From the NCBI GenBank assembly GCA_020425885.1, contig JAGQRA010000050.1, forward strand, positions 1-19,601: a stretch of 19,601 nucleotides of DNA, in the 5' to 3' direction. Below are positions 8,331 to 16,510 of the stretch, piece by piece; the stretch's first letter is position 1, and every line of letters begins with the position of its first letter. The position numbers were made by a program, and so were the translations under genes. The notes under the pieces are model-generated. The model did not search any database. It was not told where the DNA came from and worked only from the letters and a program-made list of their open reading frames with translations. Source of the DNA: Planctomycetota bacterium (lineage in GTDB: Bacteria; Planctomycetota; UBA1135; UBA2386).

Positions 8331-8427
8331 CGAGGTGCCCGACTCGGTTCGCGAGGCGTTGCACGCGACCGGCCGACCTTGGAGTCGGCGACTCGCAACT
8401 ACTTCGAATCGCAGTTCGGCCACGAGC
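8331..8427 (+). pseudogene. frameshifted fragment of a DUF4157 gene
   Basis: The sequence reads PDSVREALHATGRP in one frame and, after a one-base deletion, TRNYFESQFGHE in the next. Together these are the opening of a DUF4157 domain. It aligns by hand base for base with 19013-19108 of the intact gene at the window end (PDSVRAVLRAPGRP...TRSYFESRFGHD), at roughly 80% identity with a single one-base gap near 8385. The downstream HIRVH part and the HExxH motif are absent, and similarity stops about 47 bases before the next lipoprotein gene. This is a dead, truncated copy and not a start region of that gene. Confidence 0.7.
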
Positions 8428-8473
8428 CCGACCCGACAGCGCCGTGGGGCCCGCTGGCTACGATCGCCGTGCG

Positions 8474-9019
8474 ATGACCAACCGCCGTTCCCGGGCGCGC
8501 GCTGCGGCGCTCGCGTTCCTGCTGCTCCCCGCCTGCACGAGCCTGTGGGAGCAGCGCGACTACCAGGCCGTCGAGTGGGCCGACGGCGACGGCTCGCGCA
8601 TCGAGGTCTGGCTGCGCCAGGGCACGGAATGGGCGGGGGTGCCGTGGCTGACGATCCTCGACGTCCTCGCGACGCCGGTCCTATGGATCGCCGACGTTCA
8701 GTTCGCCAGCGCCGCGCTGGCCAAGGACGACGCCCGGATCTCGGGAGGCCCCGTCGGCTTCCTCGTCAGCCTGCTGCCGTTCTTCACGTGCATGCCGATC
8801 GACGCCCGGCCGAGCGCCTGGCTGCACCTGGACGACCCGCTGCGCCTGCCCGCCGAGGAGCGCGAGCAGCTCCGCCGGATGGGCGAGCGCGGCGGCGTGC
8901 GCTGGCTCGCGCGCCACTACCAGACCGCGTTCCCCGATTCGGCCGCGAGCGCCGAGAAAGTGCGCACCTGGGTCACCGGCGTCCGGCTCGTCCCCGCCGC
9001 CGCCGCGAAAGACCGCTGA
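8474..9019 (+). CDS. small lipoprotein of unknown function
   Basis: A 181-residue protein. The ATG at 8474 is chosen because it is followed at once by a basic region (MTNRRSRARA), a hydrophobic core and the lipobox LLPAC with Cys21, a standard lipoprotein signal. An in-frame start ten codons upstream would spoil that layout. The mature chain has a hydrophobic stretch TILDVLATPVLWIADV and a second one at GPVGFLVSLLPFF. The arrangement 'WLTILDVLATPVLW' recalls small YceK/YidQ-type lipoproteins ('AILDLPFSLVADTLLLPY'), but this is only a resemblance. The C-terminal third is charged and soluble. It follows a DUF4157 fragment and precedes an SDR gene by 121 bases that include a GC-rich inverted repeat. 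Confidence 0.75.
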   Translation: MTNRRSRARAAALAFLLLPACTSLWEQRDYQAVEWADGDGSRIEVWLRQGTEWAGVPWLTILDVLATPVLWIADVQFASAALAKDDARISGGPVGFLVSLLPFFTCMPIDARPSAWLHLDDPLRLPAEEREQLRRMGERGGVRWLARHYQTAFPDSAASAEKVRTWVTGVRLVPAAAAKDR

Positions 9020-9030
9020 CGCCCGGCTTC

Positions 9031-9069
9031 GCGCGCCCGCCTCGACGGCGGCGCGTTCGGCGCGGGCGC
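9031..9069 (+). terminator. possible hairpin after the lipoprotein gene
   Basis: A perfect 9-base inverted repeat (CGCGCCCGC at 9031-9039 and GCGGGCGCG at 9061-9069) with a 21-base loop begins 11 bases after the lipoprotein stop. It could form a GC-rich stem that ends or stabilises the transcript. No run of T follows, so it is not a classic intrinsic terminator. Alternative shorter stems exist within the loop, and chance is a real possibility in DNA this rich in GC. Confidence 0.3.
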
Positions 9070-9140
9070 GGAGTCGGGGAGTTCGTCGAACGGACTCACG
9101 GCGTACCGGGCGGGGCTGGCGCCCGTACCATGGCCGGGCG

Positions 9141-10034
9141 ATGACGGCGAATGCCACGGCAACCCCGCGGACCGTGCTGATCACCGGAGCGAGCGCCGGG
9201 CTGGGTCTGGCGCTGGCCCGGCTGCTCGCGCCCGACCCGCGCTTCCGCCTCGTGCTGACGGCGCGCCCGGCGGCGCTCGACCGGTTCGCGGCGGCCGGCC
9301 TGCACGCCGGCGAGCGCCTGCTGGTTGCGCCGCTCGATGTCGCCGACCAGCAGAGCCGCGTCGAGGCGATCCGCCACATCGAGGCGACGTGGGGCACGAT
9401 CGACGTGCTCGTCAACAACGCCGGCGTCTCGTTTCGATCGGTGCTCGAGCAGGCCAACGAGCGCGAGCGGCAGCTGCAGATGGAGACCAACTTCCTCGGC
9501 GCGGTGCACCTGATCCGGCTCGTGCTGCCGGCGATGCGACGGCAGCGTCGCGGTCACGTCATCAACGTCTCGTCGGTCAGCGGCATGATGGCGATGCCGA
9601 CGATGGCGCACTACTCGGCGTCGAAGTGGGCGCTCGAGGGCGCCAGCGAGGCGCTGTGGTACGAGGTGCGGCCGTTCGGCATCCACGTCACGCTCGTCGA
9701 GCCCGGCTTCATCCGCTCCGAGTCGTTCCGCAATACGCGGTTGACCATCGACTCGGCCGCCGCGATGGCGGACGACCACGCCGCCTACCACGCCCACTAC
9801 GCCTCGATGGCGCCGTTCATCGAGCGCCTGATGCAGCGGGCGTGGGGCACGCCGGAGTCGATCGCGCGCAAGATCCGCGGCGCGATCACGAGCCGCCGGC
9901 CGCCGCTGCGTCTGCTGGCGACGCCCGACGCCCGCGTGTTCGCGGCCGTGCGCCGCTGGCTGCCGCGTCGCTTCTACCACTGGCTGCTCTATCGCAGCCT
10001 GCCCGGCGTCGGCGGCTGGGGTCGGTCGCGATGA
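9141..10034 (+). CDS. short-chain dehydrogenase/reductase (SDR)
   Basis: A 297-residue classical SDR, an NAD(P)-dependent oxidoreductase. It shows the nucleotide-binding TGASAGLG (residues 15-22), the LDV segment at 65-67, NNAG (92-95), catalytic Asn117, Ser145 in NVSSVSG, and the YSASK active site with Tyr158 and Lys162. These are followed by PGF (188-190). The last ~60 residues form a basic, partly hydrophobic tail (RRWLPRRFYHWLLYR) as in SDRs that associate with membranes or act on lipids. ATG 9141 fits the family N-terminus; the in-frame frame before it offers nothing better. The substrate cannot be told from the sequence. The gene ends 24 bases before the convergent repeat protein. Confidence 0.92.
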   Translation: MTANATATPRTVLITGASAGLGLALARLLAPDPRFRLVLTARPAALDRFAAAGLHAGERLLVAPLDVADQQSRVEAIRHIEATWGTIDVLVNNAGVSFRSVLEQANERERQLQMETNFLGAVHLIRLVLPAMRRQRRGHVINVSSVSGMMAMPTMAHYSASKWALEGASEALWYEVRPFGIHVTLVEPGFIRSESFRNTRLTIDSAAAMADDHAAYHAHYASMAPFIERLMQRAWGTPESIARKIRGAITSRRPPLRLLATPDARVFAAVRRWLPRRFYHWLLYRSLPGVGGWGRSR

Positions 10035-10058
10035 CGCCAAGTTCGCAGCCGACAGCCC

Positions 10059-11546
10059 TCAGTTGTCCGCCGTCAGCGTGATCGGTTCGGGTTCGGTGCC
10101 GGCAACGACCTGGAACTCGACGCCGCTGGCGATCTCGCGGTTGCGGTCGCCGAGCGCGGTGACGTGGAACGTACCGGGCGGGATGTCGCCGAAGGCGAAG
10201 CGCCCGCGGTGGTCGGTGCGGCTCATGCGGCGGCCGATGTAGCGGTCGAGGATACCCCACTTGCCGTAGGGCGAGTCAGGCATGCCCTTGGCCAGTCGCC
10301 CGTCGGGCGCGAAGCGATGGCGGTCGTCGTTGTAGCCCCAGATCGACACCGGCGCCTCGGCGATCGGTCGACCGGCGCTGTCGAGGAGCACGCCGCGGAC
10401 GATGACGGGCCGCGGCAGCACGATGTCGCCGGTCGGCTTGTGCCCCTCGCCATCGGCGCCCGGCAAGGCGAACGCCACCGTCGCAAACCCGTCTTGCCGC
10501 ACCACGAGCGCGTGATCGAGATCCTGGGCGAGACCTTCGATGCGGAAGTGACCGTTGGCGTCGGTCCGCGTCGCGATGCAGTCGTGCTGTTGCCGTTGCC
10601 GGCCGCTCGAGTAGGCGAAGGCCTGCACATAGATGCCGGCCAGTGGCCGGCCGTCGGTGTCGACGACGCGTCCGCTCGTCGAATGACCGCGCTGCAGGCG
10701 GAAGTCGATCACCAGCTGCTCCGGCAGCGGTTCGGGGCGCGTCGCGACCTGCTTGACGTAACCGTCGGCGATGCAGTGCAGCTCCCCGTATCCCGAGCTG
10801 CCGTAGCCGAGCAGCTCGTAGTTGCCGTCGGCGTCGCTGGTCACCGCACGGTGCAGCATCCAGCCCTCGCCGAGCCGGGCGCCGGTGATCGGTTCGCCGG
10901 TCGCGTCGTCGACGATGCGCCCGGACAGCAGCACTCCGGCCTCGAGCCTGAGATCGTAGTTGTAGGTCTGCCCTGCCTCGAGATCGACGCTGCGCCACTC
11001 CGGTGACGGGGCGATGTCGGGTTCGACGGCGATCCGGATCGGACCCGGCGCGACGCGGTCGAAGCGGAAGTGACCACCGGCATCGGTGCGGCCGCGGAAC
11101 ACCTCGTCGTGGGTGTCGCGGTGCCAGCCGCGCAGCGCCGCGTTCGCCGGCTTGCCGGAGACCAACGTCAACGTGCCGGTGATCACCGCCGGTTGCTGCA
11201 GGCGGATCGCGAAGTCGTCGTCGGGCATGCAGTCATCGCGCAACCAGACGGCGAACGGCGCATGGTCGACGACGATCCGGCACGGCAGTCCGACCGGGAG
11301 CTGCGCCGCGAAGCGGCCGCGGCGATCGGTCGCTGCCGAGGCGATACGCACGAAGTCGTCGCGATAGGCCATGTCGAGCATGCCGGTGCCGCGGCCCCCG
11401 GCGCGGAAGACGTCGACGCGGGCGCCTGAGATCGGTTCACCGTCGGGGCCACTGACCGTGCCGATCAGCGGGTCGTTGAGTGCCTGCGCGCCGCAGTGGA
11501 TCGCCGTCCAGGCGAGGGCGAGCAGGGCCGAGGCAAGGTAGCGCAT
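10059..11546 (-). CDS. secreted protein with five carboxypeptidase-regulatory-like repeats
   Basis: A 495-residue protein. ATG 11544-11546 is chosen because it begins a clean signal peptide (MRYLASALLALAW, likely cut after GAQA); an upstream ATG in frame would add 15 residues before it. The mature part holds about five beta-sandwich repeats of the CarboxypepD_reg type. They are recognised by phrases such as GTVSGPDGEPISGARVDVF, GTLTLVSGKPANAAL, GRIVDDATGEPITGARL, GRVVDTDGRPLAGIYVQAF and GVLLDSAGRPIAEAPVSI, each followed by 'TDxxGxFxFxxxxPG'-like strands. Such domains act as extracellular structural or binding modules and no protease motif is present. Proteins of this kind are frequent in planctomycetes. 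It stands alone on the minus strand between a convergent SDR and a divergent glycosidase-like gene. Confidence 0.85.
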   Translation of the reverse strand: MRYLASALLALAWTAIHCGAQALNDPLIGTVSGPDGEPISGARVDVFRAGGRGTGMLDMAYRDDFVRIASAATDRRGRFAAQLPVGLPCRIVVDHAPFAVWLRDDCMPDDDFAIRLQQPAVITGTLTLVSGKPANAALRGWHRDTHDEVFRGRTDAGGHFRFDRVAPGPIRIAVEPDIAPSPEWRSVDLEAGQTYNYDLRLEAGVLLSGRIVDDATGEPITGARLGEGWMLHRAVTSDADGNYELLGYGSSGYGELHCIADGYVKQVATRPEPLPEQLVIDFRLQRGHSTSGRVVDTDGRPLAGIYVQAFAYSSGRQRQQHDCIATRTDANGHFRIEGLAQDLDHALVVRQDGFATVAFALPGADGEGHKPTGDIVLPRPVIVRGVLLDSAGRPIAEAPVSIWGYNDDRHRFAPDGRLAKGMPDSPYGKWGILDRYIGRRMSRTDHRGRFAFGDIPPGTFHVTALGDRNREIASGVEFQVVAGTEPEPITLTADN

Positions 11547-11802
11547 CGACTGCAACGCTACCGTCGCGATCGGTGCCTGACACCAGGACAACAGCTGCCG
11601 CTGCCGTAGACGGCCGCCGACGAGTCCCGGGTCCGGGCCTGGACACTGCTGAGGATCTGGACCGGCTGTCCGGTTCCGAGAACTACCCGGCCGCGCCGGA
11701 CACGAATGGTGTGGGGCGAGTACGCCCCTCTCCCATGCAGCGCTTGATCGCGCGCTTTCCCGTAGGAGTCAGTGAGAACCTGCAGACGCAGGAGGATCCA
11801 TC
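11547..11802. promoter_or_regulatory. divergent intergenic region with a short hairpin
   Basis: These 256 bases separate two divergently transcribed secreted-protein genes and should hold both promoters. A perfect six-base stem (GGGGCG at 11713-11718, CGCCCC at 11723-11728) with a four-base loop lies about 75 bases before the plus-strand start; it could be an operator or a leader hairpin. A strong ribosome-binding site AGGAGGA occupies 11790-11796, six bases before the ATG at 11803. No promoter boxes can be named with confidence. Confidence 0.35.
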
Positions 11803-13668
11803 ATGAAGCGATACCGCTACGTCACCTTGTTCCTCGCCATGGTCACCGTAGGACTTTCGCCTGCGAAGGGACAGGTTCCGGCCTACGGCTACATCGATCT
11901 CCTCGGCTACCCCAACTGCCTACCGGACGACGGGATCGACGACTCGTTCTGGATCTTCCATGCGTTGAACTATCTACCGTCCGGGTCGGTGATTCGACTG
12001 CGGTCGGGAACGTACGACCTTTTCAGCCAGATACCGCCGACTGCGATCGTCTGTGCACTGCAAGACGACATGACCCTCGAGGGCGACTCCGGCGCGCGGC
12101 TGTTGGCGCACGGGTACGATCCCAGCGGTTCGGGTGCCTATCCGGACATCTTCCAATTGGCCGGGCGGACGGGGTTCACCTTCCGGAACTTCGAGTTCGA
12201 CATGAAGCGGCCTTGTTTCACCCAGGGTCGGGTTCTGTCGACCACTACCAACAGCACCCTCGTCATGGAGATCGACGACCCACGGTTTTTCATCTCCGGA
12301 ACCCCGAACATGAACATGTTGTGGGCGGTTCGTCCGAACGACCCGAACCGGCCGGGCGGCATCGTCACCACGACGACGGGCCCCATGGGAATCTGGGACC
12401 TGCTTCCGGGGACGGACTACTCCGTCGAAATCGAGGCGGTCGTCAGCGGCAGCCGGACCGTGGCTCAGCAAGTCACCATCCTGTTCCAGCAACCGAAGAG
12501 CTACCTCGCGACGCTCGCCGTTGACGATATCGTCGTCTGGGGGCACGAGGTGCCCGTCGGGGGCAACGGCTCTCTCGTCACCGTTCGAGGGGGAGGCAAC
12601 CTGACGCTCGACTCCGTCACCGTCCGTTGCTGCGCCGGTAGATTGTTGACCGGTGTGGCGGTCGACACGTTCCTGATCGATCACTGCACGATGGCTCCGC
12701 CGCCAGGCATCTACCTGGCCAACGACACCGACCAGGTCCACGTCGCAGAAGTGAAGGGGACCGCGACGATTCGCGATTCGACGTTTGCCTACTCGCAAGA
12801 CGATGGGGTGAACGTAGTCGGCAGTTGGATGGCCGTGATCGCCGTGGACCCGATCATGTCGCGGATCAAGGTCAGCGACGGGAACCTGATCACCTACGAG
12901 CCCAACGACGTGATCCAAGTCCTCGACCCCCTGCTGACTGGCTCCCCCGGCTCGGCAACGATCGTGTCCGTCCAGGACCTCGGGATAGGAGCGAACGGCT
13001 ACAAGGAATTCTGGCTGACGATCAGTGCGCCCGCCGGGTTCTTCGCGGGAGTGAGCATTGGCGACATGGTCACGAATCGGACCTGGCAGCCGACCAGCTA
13101 CCTCGTCGAGGGCTGTACGTTCTCGAACGCTCGAAAGCACGGCACCGTGTCTTCCGTCCCGAATACGACGTTTCGCGCCAACATCTACAGCCAGTGCGCA
13201 ACCGGCGGCGTCTCTGCTTGGTGCCACTTCCAGCCCTCGCTTGCCTGGGAACGGAACGGGACTCCCCCTTCTCAACTGATGATCCAGGGCAACTACTTCG
13301 AAGAGTGCGGCTTCTGGAAGTGGGGAGGTGCCTTGACGGCGCCAGGCGGCGCCATCCAGGTCCTCGCAGCCAGCGGAAACGTGCTCGCGCCAGCGGGCGC
13401 CATCGATCAGCTGACCATAGAAAGGAACACGTTCTTCGACACCGCGGGATCCGCGATCTATGCCACCAGCGTCGAGGATTTCACGATCGCGTACAACACG
13501 ATCACGAATGTCTCCTACGAATACACATCGGGAACGAACTCCAATGCGATCTACCTGGAGAACTGCACCGGGGGATTCGTCGTCAACAACACCGTCTGGA
13601 CGTTCAACAACTTCATCGGCCGAGCAAACACGACGCACACCGTGGTGAGTGGAAACTCGCTGAACTGA
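11803..13668 (+). CDS. secreted parallel beta-helix enzyme, GH110-like (alpha-1,3-galactosidase family)
   Basis: A 621-residue protein with a signal peptide (KRYRYVTLFLAMVTVGLSPAKG) and a long right-handed beta-helix of short strands and Asn/Thr-rich turns. The N-terminal phrase IRLRSGTYDLF matches the 'FPKGTYDF' pattern of GH110. Residues of about 307-340 read NDTDQVHVAEVKGTAT...SQDDGVNVVG, matching the family signature 'aDxxHfxxxrGxixixxcxfxxxxDDaiNvHG'. Asp310 and Asp333/Asp334 have the same 23-24 residue spacing as I recall for the catalytic aspartates of characterised GH110 enzymes. GH110 members remove terminal alpha-1,3-linked galactose. Here the usual NvHG is NVVG, so the substrate may differ. 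AGGAGGA six bases upstream supports the start. The sigma factor gene starts just after its stop. By eye the base composition is less GC-rich than neighbouring genes, so transfer is possible. Confidence 0.75.
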   Translation: MKRYRYVTLFLAMVTVGLSPAKGQVPAYGYIDLLGYPNCLPDDGIDDSFWIFHALNYLPSGSVIRLRSGTYDLFSQIPPTAIVCALQDDMTLEGDSGARLLAHGYDPSGSGAYPDIFQLAGRTGFTFRNFEFDMKRPCFTQGRVLSTTTNSTLVMEIDDPRFFISGTPNMNMLWAVRPNDPNRPGGIVTTTTGPMGIWDLLPGTDYSVEIEAVVSGSRTVAQQVTILFQQPKSYLATLAVDDIVVWGHEVPVGGNGSLVTVRGGGNLTLDSVTVRCCAGRLLTGVAVDTFLIDHCTMAPPPGIYLANDTDQVHVAEVKGTATIRDSTFAYSQDDGVNVVGSWMAVIAVDPIMSRIKVSDGNLITYEPNDVIQVLDPLLTGSPGSATIVSVQDLGIGANGYKEFWLTISAPAGFFAGVSIGDMVTNRTWQPTSYLVEGCTFSNARKHGTVSSVPNTTFRANIYSQCATGGVSAWCHFQPSLAWERNGTPPSQLMIQGNYFEECGFWKWGGALTAPGGAIQVLAASGNVLAPAGAIDQLTIERNTFFDTAGSAIYATSVEDFTIAYNTITNVSYEYTSGTNSNAIYLENCTGGFVVNNTVWTFNNFIGRANTTHTVVSGNSLN

Positions 13669-13673
13669 CGGGG

Positions 13674-14570
13674 ATGGCCGGTTCGAGCTCCGGTCCTGGC
13701 TCCGGACTGACCTGTTCTCCGAGCGACGGCGACCCCGGCCCCTGGTCGGACCCGGCAGCCGGCGCGACGCTCGACGGATCGCGGGCCCGGCTCCATCGCC
13801 TTGCCGCCGCCGACCGGGAACGCGATGCTGCGGCGGTGGCGTTCCACACGACCCGCTGGAGCCTGATCGCGCGCGCCGGAGGCGACGACTCCGGCGCCGT
13901 CCGCGCGCTCGACGAGCTGTGCCGCATCTACTGGCCCGCGGTCTACGCGATGTATCGCGGCGAGGGCCTCGATGCCGAACGTGCGCGTGATCTGACCCAG
14001 GGTCTGTTCGCGCACCTCCTCGAGCGGCGGGACCTCGGCAAGGCCGATCGCGACCGTGGCCGCTTCCGCTCCTTCCTCCGTGCATGCGCACGCCACTGGC
14101 TGATCGGCGAGCGGGAGCGCGAACACCGCCACAAGCGCGGCGGCAAAGTCGCGACGTTCTCCCTCGACGTCGACGACGAAGAACGACGGCGCGCCCACGA
14201 GCCGGTGGACCGCCTCGACCCGGCAGCCCTGTTCGAACGCCGATGGGCGCAGGCCGTCATCGAACAGGCCCTGCAGCGCCTCGAGGACGAGGAGTTGGCG
14301 GCCGGTCGCGGGCGGGTGTTCGCGCGCATCCGATCGACGCTGGCCGGCGAGGCGCCCGCCGGCTCGTGGGCCGGGCTGGCCGCCGAGCTGGGCACGACCG
14401 AAGGCGCCCTTCGCGTCGCGGCCCACCGGTTGCGCCAGCGCTTCCGCCAGCGGCTCGCGCACGAGGTGCGCGACACCCTCGCCCTGCCGGAGGCGGCCGG
14501 TGAAGACGGCTGCGAGGACGACACCCACGGCGCCGAGCTGGCCGCGCTGCTCTTGGCCCTGCGGGCATGA
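13674..14570 (+). CDS. ECF-type RNA polymerase sigma factor, planctomycete FHTTRW family
   Basis: A sigma-70 family ECF factor that redirects RNA polymerase to a small regulon. Region 2 is seen as FHTTRWSLIARA, the conserved helix ELCRIYWPAVYAMYRGEG, DLTQGLFAHLLERRDLGKAD and RGRFRSFLRACARHWL. Region 4 is WAGLAAELGTTEGALRVAAHRLRQRF (about residues 231-256). The start is uncertain. ATG 13674, five bases after the beta-helix gene's stop, gives 298 residues with a 54-residue disordered-looking Gly/Ser/Pro extension. GTG 13836 gives 244 residues and begins right at the conserved FHTTRW, as most relatives do. Neither has a clear ribosome-binding site. No anti-sigma gene is present; the Ser/Thr kinase 56 bases downstream is the usual partner in planctomycetes. 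Confidence 0.88.
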   Translation: MAGSSSGPGSGLTCSPSDGDPGPWSDPAAGATLDGSRARLHRLAAADRERDAAAVAFHTTRWSLIARAGGDDSGAVRALDELCRIYWPAVYAMYRGEGLDAERARDLTQGLFAHLLERRDLGKADRDRGRFRSFLRACARHWLIGEREREHRHKRGGKVATFSLDVDDEERRRAHEPVDRLDPAALFERRWAQAVIEQALQRLEDEELAAGRGRVFARIRSTLAGEAPAGSWAGLAAELGTTEGALRVAAHRLRQRFRQRLAHEVRDTLALPEAAGEDGCEDDTHGAELAALLLALRA

Positions 14571-14626
14571 CCGTTTTTCCGGCGGAAGACCGGTAACGTC
14601 CGGCACTGTCTGCTGCATGCGTCGAC

Positions 14627-16510
14627 ATGAGCCCATCCCGACCACAGCCGCTCGACCACCAGGGTCTGCTCGCCAACGCCATGGCGCCGGACGGTGCCCC
14701 TGCTCCCGGCGCGGCGCCGCCGCCGACGATCGCCGCGATGACCGCCCTGTTCCCGGACCACGAGGTCCTCGAGCTGATCGGCCGCGGCGGCATGGGTGCC
14801 GTCTACAAGGCCGTCCAGAAGAACCTGCAGCGACCGGTCGCGATCAAGATCCTGCCGCGCGACCTGGCCGCCGACCCGGAGTTCGGCGAGCGCTTCCTGC
14901 GCGAGGCGCGCACGCTGGCGACGCTGAACCATCCCGGCATCCTGACGGTGCACGACTTCGGCGAGCGCGACGGACAGTTCTTCCTGATCACCGAGTTCGT
15001 CGACGGCGTCAACCTGCGCCAGCTGATGGCGCTCGGCGAACTGTCGCCGGCCGAGGCGCTGCGCATCGCACCCCTGATCTGCACCGCGCTGCAGTACGCC
15101 CACGAGCGCGGCGTCGTGCACCGCGACATCAAGCCCGAGAACATCCTGATCGACGTCGAGGGCCGCGTGAAGATCGCCGACTTCGGCCTGGCCAAGTCCG
15201 ACCGCCCTGGTGACCAGGTCGGACTGACGCGTCAGACCGCCGTGTTCGGTACGCCCCACTACATGGCGCCCGAACAGTGGCGCGGCACCGCCAACGTCGA
15301 CCATCGCGCCGACATCTACTCGCTCGGCGTCGTGCTCTACGAGATGCTGACCGGTCAGCTGCCGCTCGGGAACTTCGACCCGCCGTCCCAGCGGCGCGGC
15401 GTGCCGCCCGGCCTCGACGAGGTCGTGCGGCGGGCGCTGGCGCAGCAGCCGGCCAATCGCTATCAGCGCGTCAGCGAGGTGCAAAGCGATGTCGAGCGCG
15501 AGGTGCAGCAATTCGGCGCGGCGCCCGCGCCGGCGCCATCGTCGACCGATCCGACCGGGGGACGCCACGTCAAGGCACCGATCCTGGCCCTCGGCGTCCT
15601 GCTGCTGGCGATCGCCGGCGTCGGCTGGCTCGTGTTCGAGCTGCAGACGCAGGGGAACGCGCAGGCGCGCTTCCGCGGGCAGCTCGCGATGTATGACGCC
15701 GTGACCGAACGCGCCGTCGACGCGATCCGTGCCGCCCACGCCGTCGGGGACCTGCCTCACCTGCCGTCCCCGCCACCACCGACGGTCCTCTCGCTCGACG
15801 CGATCCGCGGCCTGTGCCTCGGCATCGGCGCCGGCGCGCTCCTGCTCGTGCTGGCATCGGGTGCCGGCGCCCTGCGCGCGATCCGCAACTCCAGGCAACC
15901 CGTGCGCGGCCTCGGTTTCGCCGTGGTCATCGCCTGGCTGCTGCCGATCGGCGTCGTCGCGGGGCTGCCCGTGGCCGCCATGACCGTCATCGCCGATCCC
16001 GACCTGAAACGCACCGTCGCCGGGTTCCTCGGGCTGGTGATCCCGTTCGCATCGATCTGGTTCCTGGTGCGCCGGCTCGAACGCGAACGCCGGCTGCTGC
16101 GCGAGGGTCGACCGATGGCGGGCAGCGGCGCCTGGATCGTCGCGACCTGGGTGTCGGCCGCGCTCGCGTTCGGAGCCGCCGCAGCGATGCCGTTCCTGTT
16201 CCCGGCGCCGACGAGCGTCGCCGCCGTCACGAAGGCACCGACGCGACCGGTGGATCTGCTCGGCGCCACCCGCGACTTCGTCCTGGCGCGGCTCGGGCCG
16301 CCCCTCGGCATCACGGTCAGCGCCGGCAACGAGTCCTGGGACTACGCGGATCCGGCAGACACGGTGTATTGGGCGCTGGTCTTCACCGGCGACGAGGTCG
16401 TCGCCTACGATCGCGAAACGGTGGTCCTGCTGCCCAACGACTGCCCGACGGCCAGCCCCACATCGGCCAGCGGTTCGAGGAATACGTGCGCGCCTTGGGG
16501 GCCCCGGTGA
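14627..16510 (+). CDS. membrane-anchored Ser/Thr protein kinase, C-terminus cut by a frameshift
   Basis: A 627-residue eukaryotic-type kinase. The domain (about 48-295) has the glycine loop IGRGGMGAVYKA, ATP-binding Lys74 in VAIKIL, HRDIKPEN with catalytic Asp167, DFG 185-187 and APE 214-216, so it should be active. A proline-rich linker is followed by about five transmembrane helices near 318-338, 393-414, 428-454, 464-481 and 502-525. An extracytoplasmic domain starts near 540 with LGATRDFVLARLGPP, resembling small SmpA/BLIP-like sensor folds. After NDCP (residue 607) the frame turns to low-complexity residues and stops at 16510. The expected continuation lies one frame over, up to 16605. 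The sigma factor gene just upstream makes an ECF-kinase signalling pair; GRGGMGAVYK and an N-terminal LFPDHEVLELIG are planctomycete-like. Confidence 0.9.
   Translation: MSPSRPQPLDHQGLLANAMAPDGAPAPGAAPPPTIAAMTALFPDHEVLELIGRGGMGAVYKAVQKNLQRPVAIKILPRDLAADPEFGERFLREARTLATLNHPGILTVHDFGERDGQFFLITEFVDGVNLRQLMALGELSPAEALRIAPLICTALQYAHERGVVHRDIKPENILIDVEGRVKIADFGLAKSDRPGDQVGLTRQTAVFGTPHYMAPEQWRGTANVDHRADIYSLGVVLYEMLTGQLPLGNFDPPSQRRGVPPGLDEVVRRALAQQPANRYQRVSEVQSDVEREVQQFGAAPAPAPSSTDPTGGRHVKAPILALGVLLLAIAGVGWLVFELQTQGNAQARFRGQLAMYDAVTERAVDAIRAAHAVGDLPHLPSPPPPTVLSLDAIRGLCLGIGAGALLLVLASGAGALRAIRNSRQPVRGLGFAVVIAWLLPIGVVAGLPVAAMTVIADPDLKRTVAGFLGLVIPFASIWFLVRRLERERRLLREGRPMAGSGAWIVATWVSAALAFGAAAAMPFLFPAPTSVAAVTKAPTRPVDLLGATRDFVLARLGPPLGITVSAGNESWDYADPADTVYWALVFTGDEVVAYDRETVVLLPNDCPTASPTSASGSRNTCAPWGPR

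Noticed and set aside
14571..14626. ECF-type promoter (GGTAAC with a CGTC box) before the kinase
   Set aside because: The spacing between the candidate boxes is about 22 bases instead of 16-17 and the second box would sit almost on the start codon.
11974..15898. Long minus-strand open frames under the beta-helix, sigma factor and kinase genes
   Set aside because: They are antisense to genes with clear family motifs and show only Arg-rich low-complexity sequence.
16420..16450. Programmed -1 frameshift in the kinase gene
   Set aside because: The bases around the junction (CTG CCC AAC GAC TGC CCG) do not form an X-XXY-YYZ heptamer in the reading frame and no strong downstream structure was seen.
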